From Chloroflexota bacterium (lineage in GTDB: Bacteria; Chloroflexota; UBA6077; FW602-bin22; JACPRP01): DNA of 43,586 nucleotides. The notes under the pieces were generated by a model. That model was not told the origin of the DNA. It saw only the letters and a program-made list of their open reading frames with translations, and searched no databases. Within the stretch, counting starts at the first letter, position 1; each line of letters opens with the position of its first letter. The DNA is taken from assembly GCA_023480885.1 (NCBI GenBank), contig JAMCWX010000032.1:1-43586 (forward strand). Reading direction: 5' to 3'. Both the position numbers and the translations under genes were made by a program. Below are positions 18,431 through 27,115 of this stretch, piece by piece.

Positions 18431-19447
18431 ATGCAACTTGGTCGTGTGCTAGTCACCGGTGGCGCTGGCTTCATCGGCTCCGAGTTGGTACACCAGCTTG
18501 TAGAGTGCGAAGCTGAGGTTGTGGTGGTGGACAATCTGATCAACGGTCGACGTGAGCACCTCGAAGGGTTGCCAACTGACTACGTTCGACTAGTCGTCAC
18601 CGACATTCGAGATAGACAGCGCATGGCGGAGTTGATGCGGGGGGTAGATATTGTGTTTCATTTAGCATGTCTGGGCGTGCGACATTCGATCCACTCGCCG
18701 ACCGAGAACCACGACGTCAATGCCACAGCAACCTTGCACCTGTTGTCGGCGGCCAGGGCAGCGGGAGTGCGGCGTTTCGTGCACGTCTCCAGTTCTGAAG
18801 TCTACGGCACTGCTCGCTGGACGCCAATGTCTGAAGAGCACCCAACCTTTCCCATGACTGTCTACGGTGCGGCAAAGCTGGCAGGCGAATGCTACGCCCG
18901 TGCTTTCTATCGTACCTATGGCTACCCAACCGTCGTAGTACGACCATTTAACACCTACGGACCACATTGTCATCACGAGGGAGATAGTGGCGAGGTGATC
19001 CCCAGGTTTCTATTGCACTGCATGGCTGGTCGTCCAATGGTGATTTTCGGCGATGGAACCCAGACGCGAGACTTCACCTACGTGAGCGACACAGCCAGAG
19101 GCATTGTCATGGCTGGATTGGCAGATAGTTCGATGGGACAAACGATTAATCTTGGCAGCGGTGGTGAGATCACTCTCAGAGAGTTGGCCTGCGAGGTGGC
19201 AGCAGCGGTGGGACGACCGAACGCAGAGATTACTTATGACACCCCTCGTCCTGGAGATGTGTTGCGTCTATGCGCCGACGTTGCGAAAGCACGCCAACTC
19301 CTTGCATTCGAGGCCCGAGTAACACTGCGTGAGGGACTCACCATGCTCAGAGACTGGTACATGAGCTGTGAAACGGCGCCCGACGTGCTGCTGGAGCAAG
19401 AAATTACGCGTAACTGGGAATTCGCAGCGAACAGGAGAGATGAATGA
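18431..19447 (+). CDS. NAD-dependent epimerase/dehydratase (extended SDR)
   Basis: 338 residues, ATG 18431. NAD-binding VLVTGGAGFIGSELVHQL, catalytic Ser region VHVSSSEVYGTARW, active site YGAAKLAGE (Tyr-x-x-x-Lys), and substrate-side text RPFNTYGPHCHHEGDSGEVI and GDGTQTRDFTYVSDTARG. Family role: epimerisation, 4,6-dehydration or decarboxylation of nucleotide sugars; the sequence does not decide between them for me. Its ATGA overlap with the next gene (start 19444) indicates one operon with the DegT aminotransferase. It follows the ATP-grasp gene by 74 bp. Confidence 0.85.
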   Translation: MQLGRVLVTGGAGFIGSELVHQLVECEAEVVVVDNLINGRREHLEGLPTDYVRLVVTDIRDRQRMAELMRGVDIVFHLACLGVRHSIHSPTENHDVNATATLHLLSAARAAGVRRFVHVSSSEVYGTARWTPMSEEHPTFPMTVYGAAKLAGECYARAFYRTYGYPTVVVRPFNTYGPHCHHEGDSGEVIPRFLLHCMAGRPMVIFGDGTQTRDFTYVSDTARGIVMAGLADSSMGQTINLGSGGEITLRELACEVAAAVGRPNAEITYDTPRPGDVLRLCADVAKARQLLAFEARVTLREGLTMLRDWYMSCETAPDVLLEQEITRNWEFAANRRDE

Positions 19448-20745
19448 CCGAACGTTTTATCCCGATTGCCAGACCTTGGATGGATGAGCGCGAGGTAGAG
19501 GCTACCAGCCGCCCGATTCTTTCTGGTTGGGTCACCCAGGGGCCCGAAGTAGCAGCGTTCGAGCGCGAGTTTGCTGATCTTGTGGGCGCTCAGTACGCCT
19601 GTGCTGTCAGTAACTGCACCACTGCATTGCACTTAGCTCTGCTCGCGGTTGGTGTACGGCCAGCAGCTGAGGTTATCACGGTCAGTCACTCCTTCATCGC
19701 TACCGTAAATGCCATTCGCTACTGCGGTGCAACGCCAGTCTTTGTGGACATCGAGCCAGCAACTTTCAACATGGATCCTTTGCTGGTCGAGCGCGTGATT
19801 ACCGCGCGTACCAGAGCGATTCTCTGTGTCCACCAGATGGGCATGCCCTGCGACCTGACGGCAATTATCGGCATTGCCAGGCGACACGGTCTGCCCGTAA
19901 TTGAAGATGCTGCTTGCGCAATTGGCAGCGAGGTGTACTGGAACGGGACGTGGGAGAAGATCGGCAAGCCGCACGGAGAAATAGCCTGTTTTTCTTTCCA
20001 CCCGCGCAAGGTGATTACCACTGGCGACGGAGGAATGATTACCACCTCCCGAGCCGAGTGGGATCGACAGTTCCGCCTCTGGAGGCAGCACAGTATGAGC
20101 GTTCCCGATAGAGTGCGACACGGAACGCGTGCGGTTATTTTCGAATCCTATCCAATGCTCGGATACAACTACCGTATGACCGATATCCAGGCCGCTGTGG
20201 GGCGCGAGCAGCTTAAGCGCCTGCCCGAGATCGTAGCCCGCCGACGGGCCATGACACAGCGCTACAGAAAAACCCTGTCGAGCATTCCTGACCTGGAACT
20301 TCCAGTGGAACCTGAATGGGCGCGAAGTAACTGGCAGAGCTTCTGCGTACGCCTTCCCCGCCACTGTGACCAGCGGCAGGTGATGCAGACGATGCTCAGC
20401 GCTGGCATTGCCACTCGTCGTGGAATTATGTGTGCCCATCGGGAGCCGGCCTATGCTAAGGAACCGTGGTCGTGTGGGAGATTATTGGAGAGTTGTGCCT
20501 GTGTGTCAGGCACCTGTGCCCGTCTCTCTCAAAGTGAGAGGGCGCAAGATACCAGCATTCTGCTGCCGCTATATCACCAGATGACCGAGGCCGAGCAAGA
20601 CTATGTCGTCGATGCTCTGGCCAAGGCGTGCAGTTCGCGACCGTCCGAGGATCGGAACACCACGAGAAGCCGAAAAGAGGCAGCCAGTGTGGCTGCCTCT
20701 GGGTTCGACCTCGAAAACGACACCCTGGGGCGTTGCGGAGATTAA
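19444..20745 (+). CDS. DegT/DnrJ/EryC1/StrS-family PLP-dependent sugar aminotransferase
   Basis: 433 residues; ATG overlaps the epimerase stop by four bases. PLP fold: IPIARPWMDEREVEATSRPI, NCTTALHLALLAVG, VITVSHSFIATVNAIRYCGA, EDAACAIGSE, and the PLP lysine in SFHPRKVITTGDGGMIT (Lys189). C-terminal ILLPLYHQMTEAEQDYVVDA is typical. Family role: transfers an amino group from Glu to a keto-sugar nucleotide. The last 38 residues after LAKACSS look unlike the family, and their DNA contains the terminator hairpin of the convergent bam operon, so the true functional end is probably near 20640. Confidence 0.87.
   Translation: MTERFIPIARPWMDEREVEATSRPILSGWVTQGPEVAAFEREFADLVGAQYACAVSNCTTALHLALLAVGVRPAAEVITVSHSFIATVNAIRYCGATPVFVDIEPATFNMDPLLVERVITARTRAILCVHQMGMPCDLTAIIGIARRHGLPVIEDAACAIGSEVYWNGTWEKIGKPHGEIACFSFHPRKVITTGDGGMITTSRAEWDRQFRLWRQHSMSVPDRVRHGTRAVIFESYPMLGYNYRMTDIQAAVGREQLKRLPEIVARRRAMTQRYRKTLSSIPDLELPVEPEWARSNWQSFCVRLPRHCDQRQVMQTMLSAGIATRRGIMCAHREPAYAKEPWSCGRLLESCACVSGTCARLSQSERAQDTSILLPLYHQMTEAEQDYVVDALAKACSSRPSEDRNTTRSRKEAASVAASGFDLENDTLGRCGD
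20672..20700 (-). terminator. Terminator of the leftward bam/had operon, inside the 3' end of the aminotransferase frame
   Basis: An 11-bp perfect stem (AGAGGCAGCCA at 20676-20686 with TGGCTGCCTCT at 20690-20700) closes a 3-nt loop. Read on the minus strand it is followed by TTTTC, a U-tract, 130-160 nt after the had stop codon. On the plus strand no T-run follows, so it is oriented for the leftward operon. Confidence 0.75.
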
Positions 20746-20831
20746 TCAGCAACCGGCCGCAGCGCAGGCGGTGTTGGGACTGCCACGCCGAGGGCCGATG
20801 GCTGGTCTCCAGCAGCCTGTATCCGATAGGG

Positions 20832-21902
20832 TTAGAAATCTGGCGTGAGGACTACCCTCTTCATGAGTGTTCCTTCGTCAGCCTGCTTGAATGCCTCTTC
20901 GATCTGGCTCATGGGGCGCGTCTCAACCATAGGCTCCACGGCGATTTTGCCTTTGAGCACCATATCCAGCACGGTGGGATAGTACTTGGGCAAGCAGCCC
21001 CAGGTGCCGATGATCTCGGCGTCGAAAGCCATCAGTCTGGACATCATATATGAGGTCGCTCCGGTTCCGAAGCCGACGACGACCATTTTGCCGATGAAGG
21101 AGAGCAGCTCAAGCCCTATTTCCTGGCCATCGAGAGTGCCAGTGCATTCGAAGATCTTCCACCCGTAGTTGGATGGCCAGTTGTTGGCTTTGCAGATGTC
21201 CCTGAACTCAGCCCGCACGTCCTTGGCCGATTTGCCCTTGGAGCTGATTACGGCGGTAGCTCCGTAGGATTTGGATCTCTCCAGCTTCTCGGGGTTTCTG
21301 CCTACACCTACCACCTTTGCGCCCATGGCCGCCAGAGTCTGCGTCATATAGACGCCCACGCCACCGGTGGTGCCCACTACGATGGCCAGGTCACCGGGCC
21401 TGATGTCGGCTCTCACTGCGGCCTGATAGGGCGTGGTGATCGCGTCGGCAACCACGGCCAGTGTTGCCAAGGGTATGTTGCCCCGGTTCTCGACGACGCA
21501 CAGGTCCTGGGAGGGAACCACGATGTGGCTGGCGAAGCCGCCCATGTCGCCCAGGCTGTTGCCCGGCATTTTCTGATTAAGACAGCGATTGTTTCGGCCC
21601 GCGGCGCATATGGGACAGTTGTTGCACGGCATCACCGCTGGGACGATCACTTCTTTTCCAACGAGATTGCCATCCCCGCCGATCACCACTCCGCTGATTT
21701 CGTGGCCCAGGGTGATAGGCGGCGGCACGACTGTTTTCACCCCGTGGGCGAAGTAACTCAGGTCCGTGTGGCAAACACCACACCCCGCGATTTCCACCAG
21801 GGCCTCACCGGGCTTCACCTCCGGCACTGGCAGGCTAGCTCTGGCGAGCTTCCCGGGCTCCATCATTCGCCACGCTTCGATTTTCTCCGGTATCTTCGGC
21901 AT
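20832..21902 (-). CDS. had: 6-hydroxycyclohex-1-ene-1-carbonyl-CoA dehydrogenase (zinc ADH family)
   Basis: 356 residues; ATG 21902 after AGGAGG. Zinc alcohol dehydrogenase: catalytic zinc region GCGVCHTDLSYF (Cys44) and GHEISGVV, structural zinc CNNCPICAAGRNNRC, NAD fold IVVGTTGGVGVYMTQTLAAM. The text CHTDLSYFAHGVKTVVPPPI is typical of Had rather than general ADHs. Known role: NAD-dependent oxidation of 6-hydroxycyclohexene-1-carboxyl-CoA to the 6-oxo compound, the substrate of BamA (32043). It is last in the operon, 260 bp after bamF. That gap holds no recognisable gene, and the dienoyl-CoA hydratase one would expect is not present. Confidence 0.85.
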   Translation of the reverse strand: MPKIPEKIEAWRMMEPGKLARASLPVPEVKPGEALVEIAGCGVCHTDLSYFAHGVKTVVPPPITLGHEISGVVIGGDGNLVGKEVIVPAVMPCNNCPICAAGRNNRCLNQKMPGNSLGDMGGFASHIVVPSQDLCVVENRGNIPLATLAVVADAITTPYQAAVRADIRPGDLAIVVGTTGGVGVYMTQTLAAMGAKVVGVGRNPEKLERSKSYGATAVISSKGKSAKDVRAEFRDICKANNWPSNYGWKIFECTGTLDGQEIGLELLSFIGKMVVVGFGTGATSYMMSRLMAFDAEIIGTWGCLPKYYPTVLDMVLKGKIAVEPMVETRPMSQIEEAFKQADEGTLMKRVVLTPDF

Positions 21903-22162
21903 CGATGCCTCCTGTTAGCATTCTTGTTTCAAAGTCCTGGTCAAACTCAACGCAATGTAACGCTGGTGCGCGATCAGGGCACCGTGGTTGGCATCGCCAC
22001 GGGCACGGTTCACACGGACATCGTTCACGGGTTTTGGGCGATGCCACCCTCCCGCTCTATGGTCCACTCATCATCGGGAGGGTCCTTCGAATTGCCCGCA
22101 CGGGGATCAGGTGGCCAGGCTGCAAGTCGGCCCATTCACCTCAACACCGTTTCTCGATTGCT

Positions 22163-23005
22163 TCAAGCAACTCCTTCTTTAGACGCCCTAACTATGCTTC
22201 TTTCGTCTTCAGGAAGAGGAGGCGGAACAGGCTCGCCAGAGGTCTTTCTCACCGCATTGAATTTGGTCGGGCAAACCTCGAGGCAAGTTCCGCATTTTAT
22301 GCATTTGTCTTGCTCAATGATGTGAACCTGGTTTCTGGCGCTGATTATCGCCTCCACAGGGCATCGCCGGGCACAGATCATGCAGGCCTGGCACTTTTCG
22401 GGGTCGATATAGTACGAGACCTCATCACGGATCAGGCTGTCTATCTCTTCACTCGTGAAATACGTTTCATATTCGTCCGGGTTCCTGAGAGGTTTCCCCA
22501 GTTTCTCGTGCTTCACCTGCTTGATGTAAGGGACTAACCTCCTAAGGTTTGCAAGGTTGGACTTCAGTTCCTCTTTGTCTATTCCTTCACCATCGCCGAG
22601 TGGTCCTAACTCCTTCACCTTTCTGACGAATTCGTTAGTAACCTCGGCAAACCGGATTCCTTCACCGGCAGACATAAATTCGACGCTTAACCTCTCCGGG
22701 TTCAGCCCGATGTGTTCAATCAATCCTCTGCTTAGCAGCGCTGTATTCAGGGCATGATAATTTCCTTGCGTGGTATAGTTGCATTCGTTTAGGCGGCAGC
22801 CACCGATAAACACCCCATCCATTCCATTGGAGAAAGCCCGGAGTATGAACTCCAGGTCGACTCTGCCGGAACACATTACGCGAATAAGCCTCATCTCTGT
22901 TGTATATTGAAGTCTGGACACGCCAGCCAAATCAGCAGCGCCGTATGCTCACCAATGGCATACAAAACCTAATATCTTCGGCTTGAACTTAAGTGCCGCG
23001 CTCAT
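22163..23005 (-). CDS. bamF: BamF: MvhD-like electron-transfer subunit, selenocysteine-containing
   Basis: A normal reading stops at TGA 22951-22949. The true start is ATG 23005, eight bases after AAGGAGGT, giving KPKILGFVCHW-TGA-AYGAADLAGVSRLQY and then open to 22163: 280 residues with the TGA read as Sec19. MvhD/FrhD proteins have CNWC at this place, so TGA replaces the second Cys of a [2Fe-2S] ligand set; the other Cys are 45 (VMCSGR), 70 and 75 (GGCRLNEC). The C-terminal half carries two [4Fe-4S] motifs (CQACMICARRCP, CIKCGTCLEVCP). Known from the family: MvhD links HdrA to an electron donor, and Geobacter BamF was described as a selenoprotein (from memory). It follows bamE by 52 bp. Confidence 0.87.
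22914..22951 (-). promoter_or_regulatory. Candidate SECIS region behind the bamF TGA
   Basis: Bacterial SECIS hairpins follow the UGA directly, with a G-containing apical loop about 16-37 nt away. Two weak candidates are seen: stem CUGG/CCAG with loop CGUGU (22926-22914, loop 26 nt after UGA), extendable by two pairs past a bulge; or GCU/GGC with loop GAUUU beginning 15 nt after UGA. Neither is as strong as the bamE hairpin. Confidence 0.4.
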
Positions 23006-23057
23006 TGGGTCCCACCTCCTTAGTTAGTATCCCCGGCTTCTATTCGTTAGCACGCTT

Positions 23058-26000
23058 CTAAACGACCGCAACCGCCGCGTCGATTTGTTCTATGATATCT
23101 TCCTCTGGAACCGCCGCGTCAATTTGGGCCAACAGCGCTTCATCGGTGAAGTGCTTTAGTTGAATAGCCCCTGAGGGACACTTTGCGTTACAGAGACCAC
23201 AGCCTTTACAGAGAACGGGGTTGACCACAGACTTCTTGCCCTGCCGTGTCTCGCGCAGCTCTATGGCACGATACGTACAGGCTGAGACACATTGCCCGCA
23301 CCCCATGCACCTCTTCTCCTCGACCACGCAAACTGAGCCGGAGGCGACGACTGTATCGTGCGAGAGAAGCGTTACGACCCGACCGGCAGCTCCATAAGCC
23401 TGGTTAATCGTCTCCGATATGTGCTTAGGATAATGAGCCATTCCACAAAGATAAACGCCGTCTGCGCTAAACTCAACAGGCCTCAGTTTGACGTGGGCTT
23501 CTTTGAAGAAATCATCCGGCCCCAAAGAGACCTTGAATTGTTGAGATACTTCTTTGTTGTCTGCGCGGGGGATAACCGCGGCAGCCAAAGCAACTATATC
23601 AGCGTCTATTTCAAGCTTCTTCTCTAAGATCGGATCCGTCACGGTAACCCTGAGAACAGGCTTACCATCCGCCTTAGTGGCTTCCATCTCAGGCTTATCC
23701 TGCGGCTCCCAACGGATGAACCTTATATCTTTGCTGGCCGCTTCCCGGTAGTAATCCTCTTTGAACCCATAGGTTCTGATATCCCTGAAGAGGATGTAGA
23801 TATCCATCTGAGGATTCTTCTCTTTGAGTGCCAGGGCGTTCTTAATGGACTCGCCGCAACATACCCTGCTGCAGTAATTTCTTTCTTCATTTCTGCAGCC
23901 CACGCACTGGATCATCACCAGGCTCTCGGCGTTGACAACCCTTTCATCGCCTTCGTTGATCCGCTCCTCCAGCTCGAGGTGGGTCATCACCCGGTCATCT
24001 TGCCCATAAAGGTATTCGGTGGGCTTATAGAGATCGGTACCTGTGGCGATAACAGTTGCGCCATGTTTTATCTCTGTAAGCCCTCGATCTGACTTCACCC
24101 TGGTTACGAAATTACCCACATAGCCAGTGGCCTCCGTGATTGTCGCACTAGTATATACGTGCACAGCCGGATGCTTATACACTTTGCGCGTGAGATCACG
24201 TAGATAGGCCTGTACATCCATCCCTTCCAGGGTGGTATGAATCCTTCGTGCCATTCCGCCCAGGTCGGCTTCTCTTTCCACCAGGTGAACCTCGTGTCCC
24301 TGATTGGCGATCGAGAGGGCGCAGGTCATCCCGGCTATTCCTCCACCAACCACTAACGCCTGCTTGTTCACTGGCAGATCGAACTCCTCCAATGCCTCCA
24401 GGCGAGAAGCTCGTGCCACCGCCATCCGAATGAGATCGTTTGCCTTCTCTAAGGCTTCTTCTTTTTCTTTAGAGTGGACCCAGGAGCACTGTTCTCTAAT
24501 ATTTGCCATTTCCAGGTAGTATTGGTTGATTCCCGCCTCCCGCAGGGTATCGCGGAATAACGCTTCAAGGGTCCTGGGGCTGCAGGCAGCGATAACCACG
24601 CGATTGAGCCCTTTTTCCTTTGCCAGGTCTGATATTTCTTTGGCCGAATTAGTAGCGCACGAAAAAAGCTGGTTCTGAGCGTAGACAACATTGGGTAAGG
24701 TTAACGCATATTCAACCGCGCTGGGAACATTCACCACCCTACTGATATTCGCTCCACAATGACACACAAAGACACCCACCTTGGGCTCCTCCACTGAGAC
24801 ATCCCTTTCCAGTGGGTATTTCCTTTCTGTGGTTAGCTTCCCTCGCCTACAGTTAAGTAGCTCACCAACCTGGGAGCCCGCTCCGCTGGCGGTAAAAACC
24901 GACTCGGGGATGTCCACAGGCCCCTGGAAGGCTCCGCTCACATAAACCCCAGGCATGGTGGTCTCCAGAGGATTGGAGGTATTGGACTTGCAGAACCCGT
25001 GTGAATTGAGCTCGATGCCGAACTTATCGGCCAGGCCCTTGAAACCGGCAGGAGGGGTCAATCCGACGGATAATACCACCATATCGAATTCTTCCTCTTG
25101 GACCCCATCGTCAGGAGTAGAATATCGAACGGAGACATTCTTGGTTTTCGGGTCCTCTTTGCCTATCGAAACGTAGCTTCTTATAAACCGAACCCCGGCA
25201 AGATTCTCGGCCCTTTCGAAGTATCGCTCAAAATCCTTCCCATAGGAACGAATGTCGTTATGGAATATCGTGCACTCTGCCTCTGCGTCGTGCTCTTTTG
25301 TCAAGATCACCTGTTTTTGGGTATACGTGCAGCACACGGCAGAACAATAGCTGTTACCGCCCGGGGTAACTTGCCTGGAACCGACGCATTGAATCCAGGC
25401 TATTCTATGGGGATGCTTCTTGTCGGAAGCACGCAGTATCTCACCTTCGTATGGCCCGCTGGCGGATAACAGCCGCTCATAGTCCATACTGGTTACCACG
25501 TTCTGGAACTTTCCGTAGCCATACTCATCCCTCAGCTTGGGATCATATGGCTCAAGGCCAGGAGACAGAATAATGGCCCCTACATTTACTTCTAGCTTCT
25601 CCGCCTTTTGAGTGAAATCTATGGCGTTATTCTCACAGACCGCCGTGCAAATCTTACATTTCTTTTCCTTCAGGTAAAGGCAGCTTTCATCTATGTAGGT
25701 GACGAGCGGAATTGCTTGAGCGAAGTGGATATGGATGGCTTTATTCTTCGATATCTCCTGATTAAATCGATCAGGGTACACGACCGGACAGTTTTCTACA
25801 CAGGTAGTACAGCCGGTGCATTTATCCTCATCGATATACCTGGGCTTTCTTGTCAGCGTGACATTCAGGTTTCCTGCTTCCCCTTCTACCCTGTCGACTT
25901 CAGTAAGGGTCAGGACCTCTATGTTTACGTTCCGGTCGACCTCGACCAGTTTAGGTGAGAGTATTCAAATGGAGCAGTCATTGGTGGGGAAGGTCTTGTC

Positions 26001-26246
26001 CAGTTGGGCCATATGGCCGCCAATGGCAGGTCCTTTCTCGACAAGGTAGACCTTGAAACCCGCGTTGGCGAGGTCGAGCGAGGCTTGAATGCCGCTGATC
26101 CCTCCTCCAACAACCATTACGTCTCCCAAATTACTGGCTCCAAGACTCCTACGAACTTGCTCCAAAATCTGTTCTCTACTATTGTCTTCAAGACTCCTAC
26201 AGACCTGCTCCACAATCTGTTCTTTTTCCGTAAGTTCTTTTTCCAC
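23058..26246 (-). CDS. bamE: BamE: double HdrA-like flavin/iron-sulfur protein, selenocysteine-containing
   Basis: Two frames separated by one TGA (25967-25965) are in the same phase with no stop between, so I read one 1062-residue gene from GTG 26246 (GAGGTG upstream). Text around the codon is [21 protein letters not shown]; HdrA proteins have Cys there, giving Sec94. Module 1: FAD motif [13 protein letters not shown], ferredoxin-type C143/146/149/153, CKICTAVC, and the HdrA cluster C287, C301, C305, C306. Module 2: VCHCGANI (about 498), [30 protein letters not shown], and C-terminal ferredoxin motifs [11 protein letters not shown] and [11 protein letters not shown]. Role by family: FAD-based, possibly bifurcating, electron transfer to BamB via BamD. 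It starts with a 16-residue duplicated helix. Cytoplasmic. Confidence 0.88.
25932..25967 (-). promoter_or_regulatory. SECIS-like hairpin behind the bamE TGA
   Basis: After the UGA come 15 nt, then CUGGUCG (25949-25943), loop AGGU (25942-25939) and CGACCGG (25938-25932): a 7-bp stem with one U-G pair. The loop sequence and the 22-nt distance from UGA match the bacterial SECIS pattern bound by SelB (the E. coli formate dehydrogenase SECIS also has AGGU). This is strong support for selenocysteine insertion instead of termination. Confidence 0.85.
26141..26223 (-). repeat. Direct duplication inside the bamE 5' end
   Basis: Segments 26141-26175 and 26189-26223 are 35 bp long and nearly identical with a 48-bp period. 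They encode two 16-residue units, [16 protein letters not shown] and [16 protein letters not shown], in the N-terminal helix before the first FAD domain. Confidence 0.8.
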
Positions 26247-26293
26247 TTTCTATCACCTCATCGGGATTTCTGTCCCCGTACTGTCCGTGCAAA

Positions 26294-27097
26294 CTATGCT
26301 TGGTCTGTCGAGCAGCCAAGTCGCTCCGGATGGGAATATACCAACAGGCGGCTCCCACGCGCATAGCCAACCAGGGCAATGCCCAGATCACGAGCAAGCG
26401 AAATGGCGCTCCACGTAGGCGAGTGCCGCGAAACAGCAATCGGAACCTGCATCTTTGCCGCCTTGAGCAACATCTCCGACGAAACGCGACCAGTGCTCAG
26501 CAGCAGTCGATCCCTGGTTGATATTCCCCTCAACAAACAGTCGCCCTGGATCTTGTCCAGGGTGTTATGTCGTCCAATATCCTCGGCCACTACAAGCAGG
26601 TTCTTTGTATCGCATAGAGCTGAGGCATGCATGCCGCCACTATGCCGATACAGGTCCATTTGCTCTTGAAGCTGCTTCATCAGCGATAGCACTTCCGTTG
26701 GAGAAGCAACAAGCCCCGAATCAACCCTCTGTCCTTGCGTCATGAAAGTTGCACCGCCACCACACCCAGAAGTAAGTTTCCGTCGCGCTGGCAATTCAAA
26801 CTCGGGGTTGCTCAGCCTCACATCGACTTCCGATTCCCGGTCGCACACCCGCATCATCGTCACGTCGCCGATGCCTGAGATGATTCCCTCAGAGTACAGA
26901 AATCCGAGAACAAGGCAATTCAGCTTGGTGGGAGTGCACATGATTGTGACCAGTTCCTGGCGATTGACATAGATCGTGACTTCCCTTTCGACAGGAACGT
27001 GAACGGAGGTCCTAACCCATCCGTCATCGGTAAAGCGATCGCAGACTATGTCCGATGCCACCCCTGTCATATCCGATACGCCAATCGCTTCCTGCAC
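26294..27097 (-). CDS. fdhD: FdhD-type sulfurtransferase for Mo/W-cofactor maturation
   Basis: 267 residues. GTG 27097 follows AAGACGGGG and lies 18 bp after the bamD stop; an inner ATG at 27070 is an alternative. Family text: LVLGFLYSEGIISG, LTSGCGGGA, GGMHASALC, VVAEDIGRHNTLDKIQGDCL, LLSTGRVSSEMLLKAAKMQV and SRHSPTWSAISLARDLGIAL. Known role: passes sulfur from a cysteine desulfurase to the molybdopterin cofactor of formate dehydrogenase before insertion. The conserved loop has one Cys (SGCGGG) instead of the CGVC pair of the E. coli protein, a variant I believe is common outside Proteobacteria. Its place between bamD and bamE suggests it matures the tungsten cofactor of BamB, or that a formate dehydrogenase works with this system. 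Confidence 0.9.
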   Translation of the reverse strand: MQEAIGVSDMTGVASDIVCDRFTDDGWVRTSVHVPVEREVTIYVNRQELVTIMCTPTKLNCLVLGFLYSEGIISGIGDVTMMRVCDRESEVDVRLSNPEFELPARRKLTSGCGGGATFMTQGQRVDSGLVASPTEVLSLMKQLQEQMDLYRHSGGMHASALCDTKNLLVVAEDIGRHNTLDKIQGDCLLRGISTRDRLLLSTGRVSSEMLLKAAKMQVPIAVSRHSPTWSAISLARDLGIALVGYARGSRLLVYSHPERLGCSTDQA

Positions 27098-27115
27098 GTT
27101 TGGATTCCCCGTCTT

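Noticed and set aside
20676-20700. Terminator for the rightward glycan operon
   Set aside because: On the plus strand the hairpin is followed by GGGTTCG, not a T-run; the T-run lies on the minus strand.
21525-22325. 266-codon rightward frame across the had-bamF gap
   Set aside because: It overlaps had and bamF antisense and shows no protein-like pattern or start signal.
25781-26246. Reading bamE as two genes or a pseudogene because of the TGA
   Set aside because: Both parts are in the same frame, no other stop occurs, the TGA replaces a conserved Cys, and a SECIS-like hairpin follows. The surrounding operon is intact.
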